From contig JACGWO010000010.1 of NCBI GenBank assembly GCA_034509735.1, positions 12,041,193-12,105,192 of the forward strand: 64,000 bases of DNA. Reading direction: 5' to 3'. Below, piece after piece: positions 1 to 11,505 of this stretch. Source of the DNA: Sesamum alatum. Its lineage: Eukaryota; Streptophyta; Magnoliopsida; Lamiales; Pedaliaceae. Both the position numbers and the translations under genes were made by a program. The notes below the pieces were generated by a model. That model was not told the DNA's origin and searched no databases. It worked only from the letters and a program-made list of their open reading frames with translations. The first letter of the stretch is position 1, and every line of letters starts with the position of its first letter.

Positions 1-2127
1 TTAACACAGTTTTTTGATAATTTTTATTAGTTCATTAATACTGATAAAATACGTTTTTACTTTTCATTCAAATTAATGTTCTTTTTTTTTCTTAGCTTTA
101 TGGTTGAATTTGATTTTGAATCTTCCTTTGTTTTTCAGGTTTGAAAAATCATAGGCCATTATTCAATTTAAAATTTATGTTACAAAATTTTATTTATCAT
201 CTTCTCCCATATGAATTCGAGTATATATTTTCCTTAGTGAAATAATTTTGTAAATATTGCTCTATCAAAATTTTAACATTAGATATAGTAAGCATCATAG
301 GTTTGCATTTATTTTAATACAAAATGACCATCATACTAGATAAATGTATGACTTTTTCAATTTCATTGTTGTTTATAATTATTTCTAGAAAATAACAAGA
401 CATCTCAATAGATAACATGAAAATATATTTTTCAGTAATGTAAGTGACAACCTCATAGACCATTGCTAGCTTCCTGATGCATTGCCAAATGATTTCTTTT
501 TTATTCTTTTGCTTTTTAATGTCCAATTTTATATTATTTATGTATATATATATATATATATTATGTGTGTGTGTTTTGGTTAAACTTCTTTTCTTCATCT
601 TTTAAAATATTATTGTTTTACTTTTTTTTTTATGTGCAATCCAACATGAAGTATTCTTATATTTACTTTTTAAAGGTTTTTTAATTTTATAATTAGTATT
701 TGCTCTTATTATTAATTTTGAGCATTTACTTATATTGTCACTATCATTTATTTTTTAATTTAGAAGTTCACGACAAAAAATTGAACCGAACATGCAGAAG
801 GAATTATTAATTAAAAAGTAATTTGATCATTTACAGTATTTATGATAATCAATGGACACATACCCAACTACAAGAAATTTGTTATTATGTATATTATTGT
901 TATTATATCTTATGTTTGTAGCGTTTTGAATTTTTTATTATATATTATTCTTAGCGTATAATTTAAAAATGTAAATATTTTTATTTTTTATTAATTTCAA
1001 ATACTGTTAAATTTATTTTTTACAAAAGAAATAAAAAAGTGATACTAATTCCTTTTTTTTTTTTTTTTTTCTTTCATACACTTGATTACAGAAGTGGAAA
1101 TTTACTATGAATTGTATTTTTTTTTGTTTTGCTAAGAGAAATCCATTTACATCATTGAGAAAATATGATAGTATTTTTTACATAATGTCTTTAAATATTA
1201 ATACTTTTTATTTTACTAAAAATATATTAATTAAGTAATATAATATATATACATAGTATTTGCAACTCATAAAACAATTTATCTCAATGTCTGAAGTATG
1301 ATAATTTGCAATGGTTATTTTCAAGATGTTTAGTAAATGAACTTAGTAAGAATTTATATATAAATAAGTTTGCACTATTATATATAGTAAGTTGTCATTA
1401 AAATATGACAAAGTTTTATATTTATTATGTTTGATGGTATGCAAAAACTCAAGTTTTGTAAGAGTATAGGTAATTAACAAGTATAATATCAAGTGAAAAT
1501 TTGACTTCAGGTAGGAATTAAATTCAACGTAATAAAAGAAACTAATTATTCATTAAAAAATAGCTCGAGCATCTTAAAGTATCTATGAAAATTTATGGGT
1601 ATGAATTCAAGTACTAGAAATTTTTTGATATGTATTATTGTTAATATATGTTATGTTTGTATTATTATGAATTTTTTATTGTATATTTTTACTGTTAGCA
1701 TATAATTTAGAAATTCAATAATATAGTTGTTAATCATAGTTTTAAAAAATAGATGATCCAACTGAATTGATAAGTGTGAAAAGGAAAAGATCTCAGCTAT
1801 AATAATATCAACTCTATTAATAATTATAAATAATTAACAAATATATTATCAAATTATTAATAATTATAAAATATATAATTATCTATTTTTTAAATAATGA
1901 TTAACAACTATATTATTAAATGTTTAATAATTAATATATATATCAAATTAATTTATATTAACAACTATATTATTAAATTTAATATTCTCTAATTAATTAA
2001 TTTAATAGCTATATTAACAATTATCAAATTATTATTAATTAATTATATTTAATTAAGTATTAATAATTATTATTTTAATTTTAACCAATAATTATAAAGA
2101 ATTAACAAATTTAAAAAATTTTGAGGG
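1..2127. other. AT-rich intergenic DNA, no gene seen
   Basis: Very AT-rich sequence with many stops in all frames. The only open frame near 100 codons (minus strand around 314-598) is low-complexity, rich in Asn, Ile, Lys and Tyr, and includes a TA/GT microsatellite at about 541-573. A poly-T run lies near 1053-1070. No domain, splice pattern or codon bias supports a gene. Confidence 0.8.
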
Positions 2128-2203
2128 CTGGTCGTGAGTGCAGCTCGCAACTAGCGGCCAGTCATAATATATAAGTGTACCATTTTCAGCGGTACACTTA
2201 TAT
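2128..2203. repeat. Two adjacent short hairpins
   Basis: An imperfect hairpin (CTGGTCGTGAG against CTCGCAACTAG, about 2130-2158) is followed by a perfect 13-bp stem at 2169-2181 and 2191-2203 (core TAAGTGTACC / GGTACACTTA, 9-nt loop). It is a small GC patch in AT-rich DNA. It may be the core of an eroded MITE; no target duplication was identified. Confidence 0.55.
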
Positions 2204-2235
2204 TTAATTTTTTTTTTATAATATAAATATAAATG

Positions 2236-2580
2236 GGCAGTGACACCCCCTAGACACAATGTCAGGAGACTTAAATTTCACCTCATTCAAAGTTATTGGA
2301 CTAAAATTAAACCATGCTAAAGTTAGTGTACTAAAATTCATCCTTATGGAAGAAAATACATCCAAGTCATCCCGCCACATCAGTCGCCGGCCACGTCATG
2401 TGCTGACGTGGTTAATTTCGCCGGACACGTAAGCAAAAATTGGCCACGTCAGCAATTCCAATCAATTGGATTTAATTGAAGTAAAATTGCAACATAATGT
2501 ATAAAATGTGATAATTACCAAAGTTAGTGTACTAAAATTGAACGAAAGCCAAGTTAGTGTACTAATTCTTTTTTCCCCTT
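2236..2580. repeat. Dispersed-repeat fragment with a repeated 20-bp phrase
   Basis: The phrase AAAGTTAGTGTACTAAAATT occurs at 2319-2338 and 2520-2539, with degenerate copies at 2289 and 2551. Between them is a GC-richer stretch with several GCCACGTC/GACGTGG words (2380-2455). This looks like the end of a dispersed plant element. The family is not identified and no coding potential is seen. Confidence 0.45.
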
Positions 2581-3430
2581 AATTTAATTGATACACTTTT
2601 ATCCATACACATTTAAAGTTAATTTTGTTCAAATACTAATTTTTTGTTTAGTTTTTTCATTCAATTTAATAAATACAAGAAAAAATAAAATTATACGCAT
2701 ACAGCGAAAAATAATTATTATTGAAACCGTGCTTCCACTTAAGAAATCAATTGTTATATCATATATTAATAAAAACTTATAAAGAACTTCTACTTTATTT
2801 GATAAAGAAACTATAGTGTTAGTCTATCATATAATTAAATAAATTACAAAAAGTAAAAAATATGTGATAGCCACATTTATAAAAAAAATTAAAAGATAAA
2901 TGAAAAAGTAGGGTTAAGAAGATATGAGAGGGGGACAACACAATTTTAACCTATGCGACTTTCTTCTTCTCGCGGGAGAGCATAATAGCGATTTTACGAG
3001 AATCACGACTTTATCCCTTCACCTGGGTTCCAATTTGGGGGATGTTCAAACTACGAACGTCTTTTAGGAGTTAATTAGGAATGTAAATGAGTCAAAGTCG
3101 AGTCGAGTCAAAAGTATTATTATTCAAACTTATTTGAATTATTATCGAGTTTAAAAAATTATGTTTGAATTTGATTTGATTATTGTTTCAATCGAGATCA
3201 AACGAATTTTAATTGGATCAAACACAAATCGAACTCAAATAATTTGATATTTTTAAGTATATTTTATTATTTTTGCACTAATGAAATCGTGCTTGAGCCA
3301 AATTCAAAAGTTTACCCAATAAATTTTTTTTTAATTGAAGTTTGATTTATTAAATTTAATAAATCAAATTCAACCGATTATCGATTAATGTGATTATTTT
3401 TTCATCAAGAGAAATAAGAATTAATAGCAG
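2581..3430. other. AT-rich spacer, nothing firm
   Basis: No supported gene. A GAGTCGAGTC-containing stretch (3090-3400) rich in GAATTT/AAATTC words resembles eroded MITE sequence, but matching terminal repeats were not found. Confidence 0.5.
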
Positions 3431-3464
3431 CAATTCCGCGCTAATTTCAGTGTTAAACTTTCTA

Positions 3465-3700
3465 TGGTCACGCCAGGCACGTTTAGTCCTTGGTCTGTGA
3501 CTCTGTCAGTCTCAGTCTGTCACTCACGCCATTTTCATTTTCTTCGGTTATTATTACTCTTGTTCTCTCTCTCTTCTCCGCCATTGACAAACCGGGCTCT
3601 CTCTCTCTGGACCTCCATTTTCGCGTGCAAATTCGCCTCCTATTGGAGGAAATTTTTAGATTCCCTTTTCTCCTAATATGCATAACATCTGTATGCACAT
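3465..3700 (+). other. Pyrimidine-rich segment, possible old 5' UTR
   Basis: A CT-rich block (repeated CTCTCTCT, GTCTCAGTCTGTCACTC) clearly richer in G+C than its flanks and typical in composition of plant 5' untranslated leaders. Small open frames cross it on both strands but show no recognisable protein. It lies about 0.5 kb upstream of the EB1-like exon on the same strand, so it could be the relic 5' end of that gene. That link is inference. Confidence 0.3.
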
Positions 3701-3862
3701 ACACATATATGTGATTACTTGTGTGTTTTTTTTTGTTGTGTGAGGCTTTTTGAAGACTTGGAAAGGAAAATATTTTGTTTAGGGTTTAGTTTCCAAAATT
3801 TGTTGCTTTTCTTTGCTTTTGCCGTATTTCATTTTTGTTTGAATTTTTTGGAGGGGTAATGG

Positions 3863-3922
3863 ATGAGTGCCCCCTGGAGTTAAATTCTTCTTCCAAGGAC
3901 TAAATTTGACTCCCACTCATGC
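3863..3922. repeat. 60-bp inverted repeat
   Basis: The arms are roughly 3863-3887 (GATGAGTGC...TGGAGT) and 3898-3922 (GACTCCCACTCATG), which are imperfect reverse complements around a short loop. It is a small hairpin, perhaps a MITE remnant. Confidence 0.4.
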
Positions 3923-4162
3923 TGTAGTTATTTGAGAGTCATATAAGAAAATGAAAATCTCTTTCATTAATAGAAAAGAAGAGATGAAAGTTTCTTAAAC
4001 TCGGTACAAATGTTGATATGTTCTCTTTATGCTCGTTCATATGTTTTTATGATCTGAAGACATCTTCTTAGGTTTACTTGAAATGATCTGCATTTGCTTC
4101 CATGCAGTCTATGTTCAAAGTACAAATTTATAAATTAAATTTGACAAATTTTTGATTTGCAG

Positions 4163-4330
4163 GCTTGGGCCTTGGTATATACACCGTTCTGAGAATTTGC
4201 GTTTTGGTGTGAGCAGTAGCACAACAGATAGAGGTGAACGAGTTGATCAAAGGAAGACCCCTTGACAATTTGGACATTTGTGCAATGGATGAAGCGTTAC
4301 TGTAACTGTCAGTGGAGGTCTTATACACAA
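4163..4330 (+). pseudogene. EB1-type microtubule plus-end protein, broken internal exon
   Basis: The + strand frame around 4220-4275 reads QQIEVNELIKGRPLDNLD, matching the end of the calponin-homology domain of EB1 (MAPRE/EB1 family), which binds growing microtubule plus ends. A +1 shift then gives VQWMKRYC and another shift gives VSGGLIHK, both continuing the EB1 pattern. Upstream, Y-x-VL (about 4180-4195) aligns with the EB1 NYKVL region across one stop codon. The block is flanked by an acceptor-like TTTGATTTGCAG and a donor-like GTAAGT at 4331, so it looks like one exon with its introns rather than a processed copy. Two frameshifts and a stop make it non-functional, and neighbouring exons were not found. 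Family assignment is from recognised motifs only. Confidence 0.6.
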
Positions 4331-4477
4331 GTAAGTTCTAGAGCTCGGAAATCAGATCTTGTTTATCCCTGTCTGTATTTGATGTTGAAGTGACTTTCTT
4401 GTAATAAAGTGTATGTTAAAGCTGTTTAGACAGATTGTGAGACTGCATTGTTCATTTATTGGGTCCAATAAGTTAGG

Positions 4478-4899
4478 TTTTTCGTTTTTTTTGTCCTATT
4501 CTTTATAGGATTGATACTTTTGCTCCTGTAACTTACAAATAATCGTATTTTTTGTCCTCATTCATTTTTTTTTTAGTTTTTAAATATTTTTGGTTGGAAG
4601 AAAATGAATTTTTACTAGAGAAGAGATAAATCCCTTTCCCTTGCCCTAATTTCCTTCAAATTTGTTTTTTCACCTCTCAAAATAGTTATATTCCCCCTCT
4701 CCACCAAAGTATTGTCAAATTGGAAAACGAGCCAATTTTCCCTTTGCCCAAAATACTTAAGGGCCTCGTACTGGACATGTGGCTGATGCCGTTGAAAAAT
4801 AAATAAAAAAGTGAATGAGAATAAAAAATACAAATTTTTCTAAGTTAGAAAAGACCAAAATGTCAATCTCATAACAAATGGAATAAAAAGTGAAACGGG
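4478..4899. mobile_element. MITE-like element with about 90-bp diverged terminal inverted repeats
   Basis: The left end (4480-4575; words GGATTGATACTTTTG, GTATTTTTTGTCCTCATTCA) matches the reverse complement of the right end (4805-4895; GAGATTGACATTTTGG, GTATTTTTTATTCTCATTCA) along about 90 bp at roughly two-thirds identity. The 240-bp interior is non-coding. No clean target duplication was seen, so the superfamily is open. Confidence 0.5.
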
Positions 4900-6185
4900 C
4901 TGACTCGTGACACTAAAAATGTTATTTTCCCTGCTACTTAAATTGAATTGCAAAAACTAGGTATTCTCTGCAAGATACGCGCAGCACTAAATGGGGTGAA
5001 TAGTATAGATATGTGCATTTTTTACTTTTGATTTAACATGAAATTGAGATGATCACAGAAGTTTCAAATATAGAACATTTTGACCTGATTATTGTTTTAC
5101 GTGATATTCTTTTTCTTTCCCCTCATTTCACCTTATCAATTTTTGCAGTACCATCTTTTTATTCTCCCTTGATGCATGTGGACTGACCCAAAATCGAGGG
5201 TCCTCTTTCGGGTTTGAAACTTGTATATGTATATCCTAGATAAAGTTATTGCGAGGTTTTACATATCACCCTGTATTGACACTGTATCAATTTGTGTTAT
5301 TAACCTCTCTTTGCCTTTTTCAATATCATATGACTTTTCAAGTGCATAGAGGATTTTGCGCTTCGGGTTTAATGAGGAGGAGAAAGCAAAAAAAGTGCTA
5401 TTTGTGCTTTATTTTTAGTTCATAAACAATTTCACAATTTACAGACTATGTTTTCTTATGCTCTTCAGTTAAGATCTTTGAGTCCTTTACGATTTTGTTT
5501 ATATTAAAATAATTTGTGTTTCTAAATGTGGGCATAACTAAAAGGTTGCTACTATATGGACAACAGCGTAGTGCTTATATGATACAACAATCTCAGTGTT
5601 CTTATTAAACTTTATCATAGATTTTTGACATTGCCATTTTTGTGTTTTGCGTAAGTTTCAGGATAATTCTAACAGCACAAGGGACCGTTTTTGCAATTTT
5701 GAGATTGTGGATGGCACTGTTAAAAAATGCATGAAATATTGGCAACGTGGGAAATCAGTTTGCATCAGTTTTCTTTGCCATCCCATTTACATCATTAAAA
5801 CCAAGGTCTAAACTAACCTAACTGTAATTATCTTTACAATTAGTGGTCATGCAGATCCACAAGAATTAAGCAAATCCTACATGTTCACTATAAAAACGAA
5901 CAACCATAAAATATCTAATTATTATTTTATTTTGTCTCTTCTCCATCTTCATCTCCATTATCGTCACATGACTCAGATTTGTAACAAAAAACCTCTATTT
6001 CTTTGCCTAGATTTGTGTGATTTCAACCCGGTTCGACTTCTGCAACCAAAAAGATGAAAGGTAAATTCCATCACTTTTTATCTGACTTTTAAAATCTGCA
6101 TACGTTATTTGAATTATTCAGAATTGCTATTCTTGTGAACGACTTGAAGATCGGCTATTTCGGATGGGATGATTTATTTATATGT
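4900..6185. other. Spacer without recognisable gene
   Basis: AT-rich, stops in all frames, no domain recognised. A short ATG followed by a donor-like GGTAAAT occurs at about 6054, just before repeat unit A. It may be the start of the gene from which the repeated kinase unit derives, but nothing confirms it. Confidence 0.5.
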
Positions 6186-7286
6186 ATATATATGTCTATC
6201 CTAGGCCTAGACGACCGGTGACAATGTGAAAGAAAACCTTGAAATCTAATTTCTTATTCAACTGCCACATGATGTTCTTCCAGCATTGGGTTGTTTCTTA
6301 ATCCTCATGTACGTCTTCTTCATGTTCTTTTCTACATCCTGAATATCTTTAAGCAAATGCTGAAATTGCTATTTGTTGATTATATGTTGAAACTGCTTAA
6401 ATATACGGTGAAGTTATTGGTTATGCTGAACTGTTGATTTGTTAAAATAACTTTGCTATTTAATTTTTTATTGAAATCGTCCTTGGTGCTTGTAGTTTTT
6501 TCATGGTAAAATTGAAGCACTAATTTGCTATAATTGTATATTATATAATTTTTTTAGTTTTCTAGAAATTTGGTGCAATACTTGTTTTTGTTGAAATTTG
6601 CTATTGTAGTTTGTTGATTTCACCAGAACTTCTATGTCTAAAAGACCTAAATTCTAGGTATCTAAATGCTGAATTGCTAAAAGAAATTGCATTTGGTGCT
6701 TCAACAGTGGTTGTTTTACTTACTTTAATGCTTTATATCATTTTTTTTTTGTGTATGAACCAAGTTATTATGTTATCATTATATTTACTTGTGCATTATT
6801 TTTCATGAGAGTTACTAATAGTTGTTAGCTTTTTTAATTCCATTAATCCATCAAGAGATTTAGAGATCCTATCTTGGAGCTACAGAGATAACCCCATTTC
6901 ATTCCGGACTTGAAAATAAAACTTAAAGAAGATGGGAAGAGAAAATTGAAGTATACTGATGTTTCATGATATTATTATGAGGTCAATAATATTTGAAAGT
7001 AACCACTACTAGAAAATATCTGTCTTTCTCATAGTATTCGAAGATCCATAACATAAAAGCAAATTATATGAGTGAGCCCATCAAGTTGTTGCTTGAATAA
7101 TATTTTCTTGCATGCGAAATGATCAATAAGCATCTATATATTTTCAGAAACCATTTAGTACACATAGCTAAGATTGGCTTGGTAAAGATGACATCTCATA
7201 GAAATTAATCAAACTTCAGTCGAATTGTCTCTTGTACCCTGTCTTCCAAATCAAATGTGTCCTATCAAAAATATCATAGTTCTGAA

Positions 7287-7726
7287 TAGGGTGTGCACAG
7301 TTTTGTAAGGTTACCAAGCCCAAAATAAAAAATTGCTACGTAAGGAACACTCGATCAAAAATTGGGTTCGATATTCGGTAATCAATTTTGGCGAATTTCA
7401 GTATTCGATTTGGTACCGCTAGTTGGTATGGTATACAGTACCCTACCGAAAATTCATTTTTTGTAAAAAAAAGATATATTGTCATTATATGTATAAATAT
7501 AATAAATAAAATATTTATATATAATAAACATATAATATTTATATCTGCAAACATAATAAATAAAAAATTATATATATAAATACGTAGGAATTTTTAAAAG
7601 ATAATGATTATTTTGGTAAAAAATCGTTCCGAACTAAATTTGTTCGGTTTGTACCGAACCGAAAGGAACAATTCAGTATTCCGTTTTGGCAACGAATTGG
7701 TTCATTTTACCAAACAAACACCACTA
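7287..7726. mobile_element. hAT-like MITE in unit A
   Basis: The ends are TAGGGTGTGCACAG (left) and, as reverse complement, TAGTGGTGTTTGTTTGG (right). Both continue into GGTAA...ACC-rich subterminal sequence, with internal TTCGGT/ACCGAA motifs. It is flanked by 8-bp near-duplicates, GTTCTGAA at 7279-7286 and GTTTCGAA at 7727-7734. Eight-base duplications are characteristic of the hAT superfamily. Non-coding: the 61-codon frame shared by all three units (7604-7789) is MITE plus flank. Confidence 0.6.
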
Positions 7727-8185
7727 GTTTCGAAGCAGAGGTCTCTCCGCCAAATGGACATTACTATTGTGCCAAAGAAATTGTTATAGCCATTAAGTAC
7801 ATTTCCCATTCTGCAAATATAAGTACATTTCCCATTCTGCAAATATATAGATATATACCTTCACGAATTATAGAAATGTGATCATAAAGGGGTTGTAGAA
7901 ATAGTTGTAAGTACTTCCTAATAGGAAATAGGCTTCATGAGACATCAAAAGTGATATAGATATTAAAAATAATGGCAGAGATGGACTCAATATTGAATGA
8001 AAAAAAAATATTAGAGCATAATCTCAAAATACAGAAAGAATAAGAGAATAATGTAGGAGGTTTATGTGTAAATGAAGCTTACTTGTCTCAAATTGCAAAC
8101 AATCAACTAGTGTAGTTCTACTAGTTTTTTATTAACATCTTGAATTCTTGGTCGTTGGTTGTATGGAACTTTATGCAACTATTAG

Positions 8186-9740
8186 TCAACTCGAGTAACG
8201 ATTTTGCAACTTTTTCATTTTGCTGATTAACTCTTGAAATGTTGTGGCGTATGTTGAACTTTTGATTCTTACTGCCAAATCAGTGTGGATGGAGATATGA
8301 ATATATTTTTTTTTCATTGGTTCTAGATGATTTGAACTTCCATATTTTCTTCTGTTCTGTTGAACCTTTAACTTGACGCTGCAAATCTCATATTTTCTTG
8401 GAACATGGCCAAGCTCTCCCATTACTTGTCGGGTCATTAGTTGTGCAATGATTACCCCCAAGCTATAAATGTCTGATGTTTCTGTAAAGTTACTTGTATA
8501 AATTTTTTTGCTATAGATAATATCCTTTTTTGTCTAATGGATTTAACTTAGACCAATAAAACAATATTACGTTTTATGCCCATTATTCTCAATTAGACGT
8601 TAGATGAATGCAGACAACGGTATAAAAGTTCAATTCTATATCCACATTTTTCATTGGGTAATATCAAATTCTTTTGGAAGTTTGTCAGAGCAACAATAAA
8701 GTCTTCTCTGAATTATGTTAATGCTTTATGTTTGCAGGGTTTTTTCTTTCACTACGAGCCATTTGGTTAGTTTGATTAGATTTGATTGAATTATATAATC
8801 AAATTAGGTATAATTCAATGTATACTTCACCGTACAAGGGCCCATGATAATTTGAAACCCTAAGTAATAATTTTCTATGTTGGTCAGAACAAATTCAGCC
8901 CAGTAATCTAATGGACCCATGAATTTTGAACTGAAATGTTTATTTTCAGTTTTATTCTCATTAATAGCCTAAATTATATTCCAATCTACATTTTCCTACT
9001 TTTTGTTTGAAGAATACTGACTATTGTGAACCAAGTGACTCTATTTTGTCCTAAAGGAATACTAACTATTGTCATACAACTGGCTTTAGCAATCGAGTAC
9101 ATCAATTGAAAAAATATTGTTAGTGGGGATATCAGTGATGACAATATACTTCTTGATAAAGTTCGCTCTAAAGTACAAGGTTAACTATATTGATAACTTA
9201 ACTAATAATTTCATTTTAGAAAAAATATAGTACACTAATTAATGTTACATTTTCCTTCAATTTTTATAGAGTTATTAAGTTAAACTACTGGATTTTGGCG
9301 AAGCAACACACATATGGAAGATGGTAACTATATACAATAGACATTACTTTAATCCAGAAATTATTAGGTAAATGGAAACCCTACTTCACTGCTAATGATT
9401 TCTGGTGCAGAGTATTAATGGTTATTGTATATAGTTACCGTCTGCTAATTCTGTGTTGCGCTACCAAAATGCGATAGTTTTACTTGATCGCTCAATAAAT
9501 ATTCAAAGAAGAATAACATTGGTTAGTGTACTGCATTTTTCCAAAAATGAAATTATTAATTAAGTTATCAATATAGTGAACTTTATAGTTTAAAACGAAT
9601 TTTATCAAGAAGTATATTGTCAACGTTGAGATCCCCACTAACAATAGTTTTTCGATTGATGTGCTGGATCGCTCGGGCCACTTGTTTGACAATAGTCAAT
9701 ATTCTTCTAACACAAACTAGAGCCACGTGATTGACAATAG
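8186..9740 (-). pseudogene. Protein kinase-like fragment, - strand of unit A
   Basis: Mirror copy of the + strand fragment. On the minus strand VIb lies at 9685-9588 (TIVSGDLNVDNILLDK) and the IX block at about 8490-8186 (ETSDIYSLGVIIAQLMTRQ). The IX block has 91 open codons and a basic tail ending near KMKKLQNRYSS. The IX motif is better preserved here than on the + strand. N-terminal lobe absent. Confidence 0.5.
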
Positions 9741-10640
9741 TAAGTATTATTCTAACACAAAATAAGAAAAGATAGCTTGGAATAGTATTTAGTCAATTAA
9801 GGAGAATAAGAATGGAAATGAACATTTTAGTCCAAAGGCCATTGGTCCATGGGATTCTTGAGCTGGATTTGTATCACAAAAATAGAAGATTACTACCGAA
9901 GGTTTCAAATTATCATTAGCCCTTATACGGTGAACCATACATTACATTATACCTCATTTAATTACATAGTCTCATCAAGCTTAATTAAATGAACAAAATG
10001 GCTCTTAATAGTGTAAATAAAGAATCTTACACGTACAAATTATTAACATTCTTCAGATAAGACTGGACTGTTGCTCTAAAAAACTTCCACAAGAATTTGA
10101 TAATCCTAAGTAGAAAATATGGATATACAATTGAATTTTTATATCCTCCTTTGCCTTTATAAGGTTTAAATGAGAATAATGAAGAAAGAACGAATTATTG
10201 CTTTCCTAGTCTAAATTAATCAATTAGAGAAGAATAACAAAATACTATTTATAGCCAAAATTTTTGTAGAGGTAGTTTGCAGAAACATCAGACATTTATA
10301 GATTTGAGGTAATTATTGTACAATTCATCACCCGACAAGCAATGGAGGAACTTGGGCATGTCCAGGAAAATATAAGGGTTTGCAGCGTCAAGTCAAAGGA
10401 TCAATATGACAGAAAAGAAAAGGGAAGGCCAAATCATATAGAGCCAATAAAGAAAAAAGACATGTATATCTCCATACACATTGATCTGTAGTAAGGAATC
10501 AAACGTGTATACCTTAGTATTTCGTGAGCCAATCAAGAGAATGAAGAAATTGAAAAATCATTAATCGAGTTGGCTAACAATTGCATGAAGTTACATGCCA
10601 AACCAACATCCAAGAATTCAAGATGTTTTTAAAAAGTTAG
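9030..10640 (+). pseudogene. Protein kinase-like fragment, + strand of unit A
   Basis: Kinase subdomains read in order on the + strand: VIb at 9078-9172 (NIVSGDISDDNILLDK, corresponding to HRDLKxxNILL), VII at about 9285-9310 (LLDFGEATHIW, the DFG loop), then IX at 10282-10340 (ETSDIYRFEVIIVQFITRQ, corresponding to the SDVYSFGV segment) with a Lys-rich tail. An intron-like gap with GT...TATAG borders separates VIb and VII. Stops (for example in IN*KN) and the changed HRD show it is dead. Subdomains I-V are not recognisable. The source is probably a plant receptor-like kinase; the subfamily is not assigned. Confidence 0.5.
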
Positions 10641-11505
10641 TAGAATTGTAGTAGTTGATTGCTTGTTATTTGGGACAAGTAAGCTTCATTTCTGTATAAA
10701 TCTTCTTTATTATTCTAAAATTGTTATTTTTTCTTCAGATGATGCTCTCATATTAATTTCCCATCCAATATTGAGTTCATCATTTGCAGCATCTATATTG
10801 CTTCTGATCTCTGAAAAACTGTTTCATTTTTAATGAAGTATATCTAAAAACAATTTTTCTCTATGTTTTTGTTTTTATAAAAACAAAAAAATTATATATC
10901 TAAATATATATATATATATATATAAATACGTAGGAATTTTTAAAAAATAATGGTTATTTTGGTAAAAAATCAATTCGAACTAAATTTGTTCGGTTTGTAC
11001 CGAACCGAAAGGAACAGTTCAGTATTCGGTTTTGGCACTGAATTGGTTCATTTTACCAAACAAACACCACTAGTTTCGAAGCAGAGGTCTCTCTGCCAAA
11101 TGGACATTACTATTGTGCCAAAGAAATTGTTATAGCCATTAAGTACATTTCCCATTCTGCAAATATATAGATATATACCTTCACGAATTATAGAAATGTG
11201 ATCATAAATGGGTTGTAGAAATAGTTGTAAGTACTTCCTAATAGGAAATAGGCTTCATGAGACATCAAAAGTGATATAGATATTAAAAATAATGGCAGAG
11301 ATGGACTCAATATTGAATGAAAAAAAAATATTAGAGCATAATCTCAAAATACAGAAAGAATAAGAGAATAATGTAGGAGGTTTATGTGTAAATGAAGCTT
11401 ACTTGTCTCAAATTGCAAACAATCAACTAGTGTAGTTCTACTAGTTTTTTATTAATATCTTGAATTCTTGGTCGTTGGTTGTATGGAACTTTATGCAACT
11501 ATTAG

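Larger units (their letters stand above)
6186..10880. repeat. Large tandem repeat, unit A (complete)
   Basis: First of three copies of one sequence. Landmarks shared with unit C: CCTAGGCCTAGA near the start (6200 vs 14228), the MITE at 7287 vs 15340, and the palindrome centre at about 9379 vs 17402. Unit A alone carries a 26-bp tandem duplication at 7795-7846 (AAGTACATTTCCC...). The first 1.7 kb holds no recognisable protein. The last 3 kb is a near-palindrome of kinase-like fragments. Confidence 0.85.
7880..10880. repeat. 3-kb near-palindrome, unit A
   Basis: The left arm 7880-9367 is matched by the reverse complement of 9392-10880 over its whole length, with centre near 9379 (CCAGAAATTATTAG / CTAATGATTTCTGG flanking a 23-nt loop). 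Landmarks pair at equal distance from the centre: AAGTACTTCC (7910) with GAAGTATATC (about 10,836), AAGCTTACTTGTC (about 8077) with GACAAGTAAGCTT (about 10,674), and the kinase VIb block at 9078-9172 with its inverse at 9588-9685. Confidence 0.8.

Noticed and set aside
3464..3714. Overlapping 70-74 codon frames
   Set aside because: CT-rich low-complexity sequence open on both strands; fits an untranslated leader better than a protein.
6611..6808. 65-codon frame shared with 14612-14860 as a small membrane protein
   Set aside because: Hydrophobic only because of T-rich DNA; frame and length are not kept between the two copies.
7604..7789. A 61-codon frame conserved in three places (also 10950 and 15658)
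   Set aside because: Conservation comes from duplication of the repeat unit; the frame spans a MITE end and its flank and is not a gene.
10902..10926. TA tract as a regulatory site or origin
   Set aside because: Simple dinucleotide repeat at a duplication junction; no other signal.
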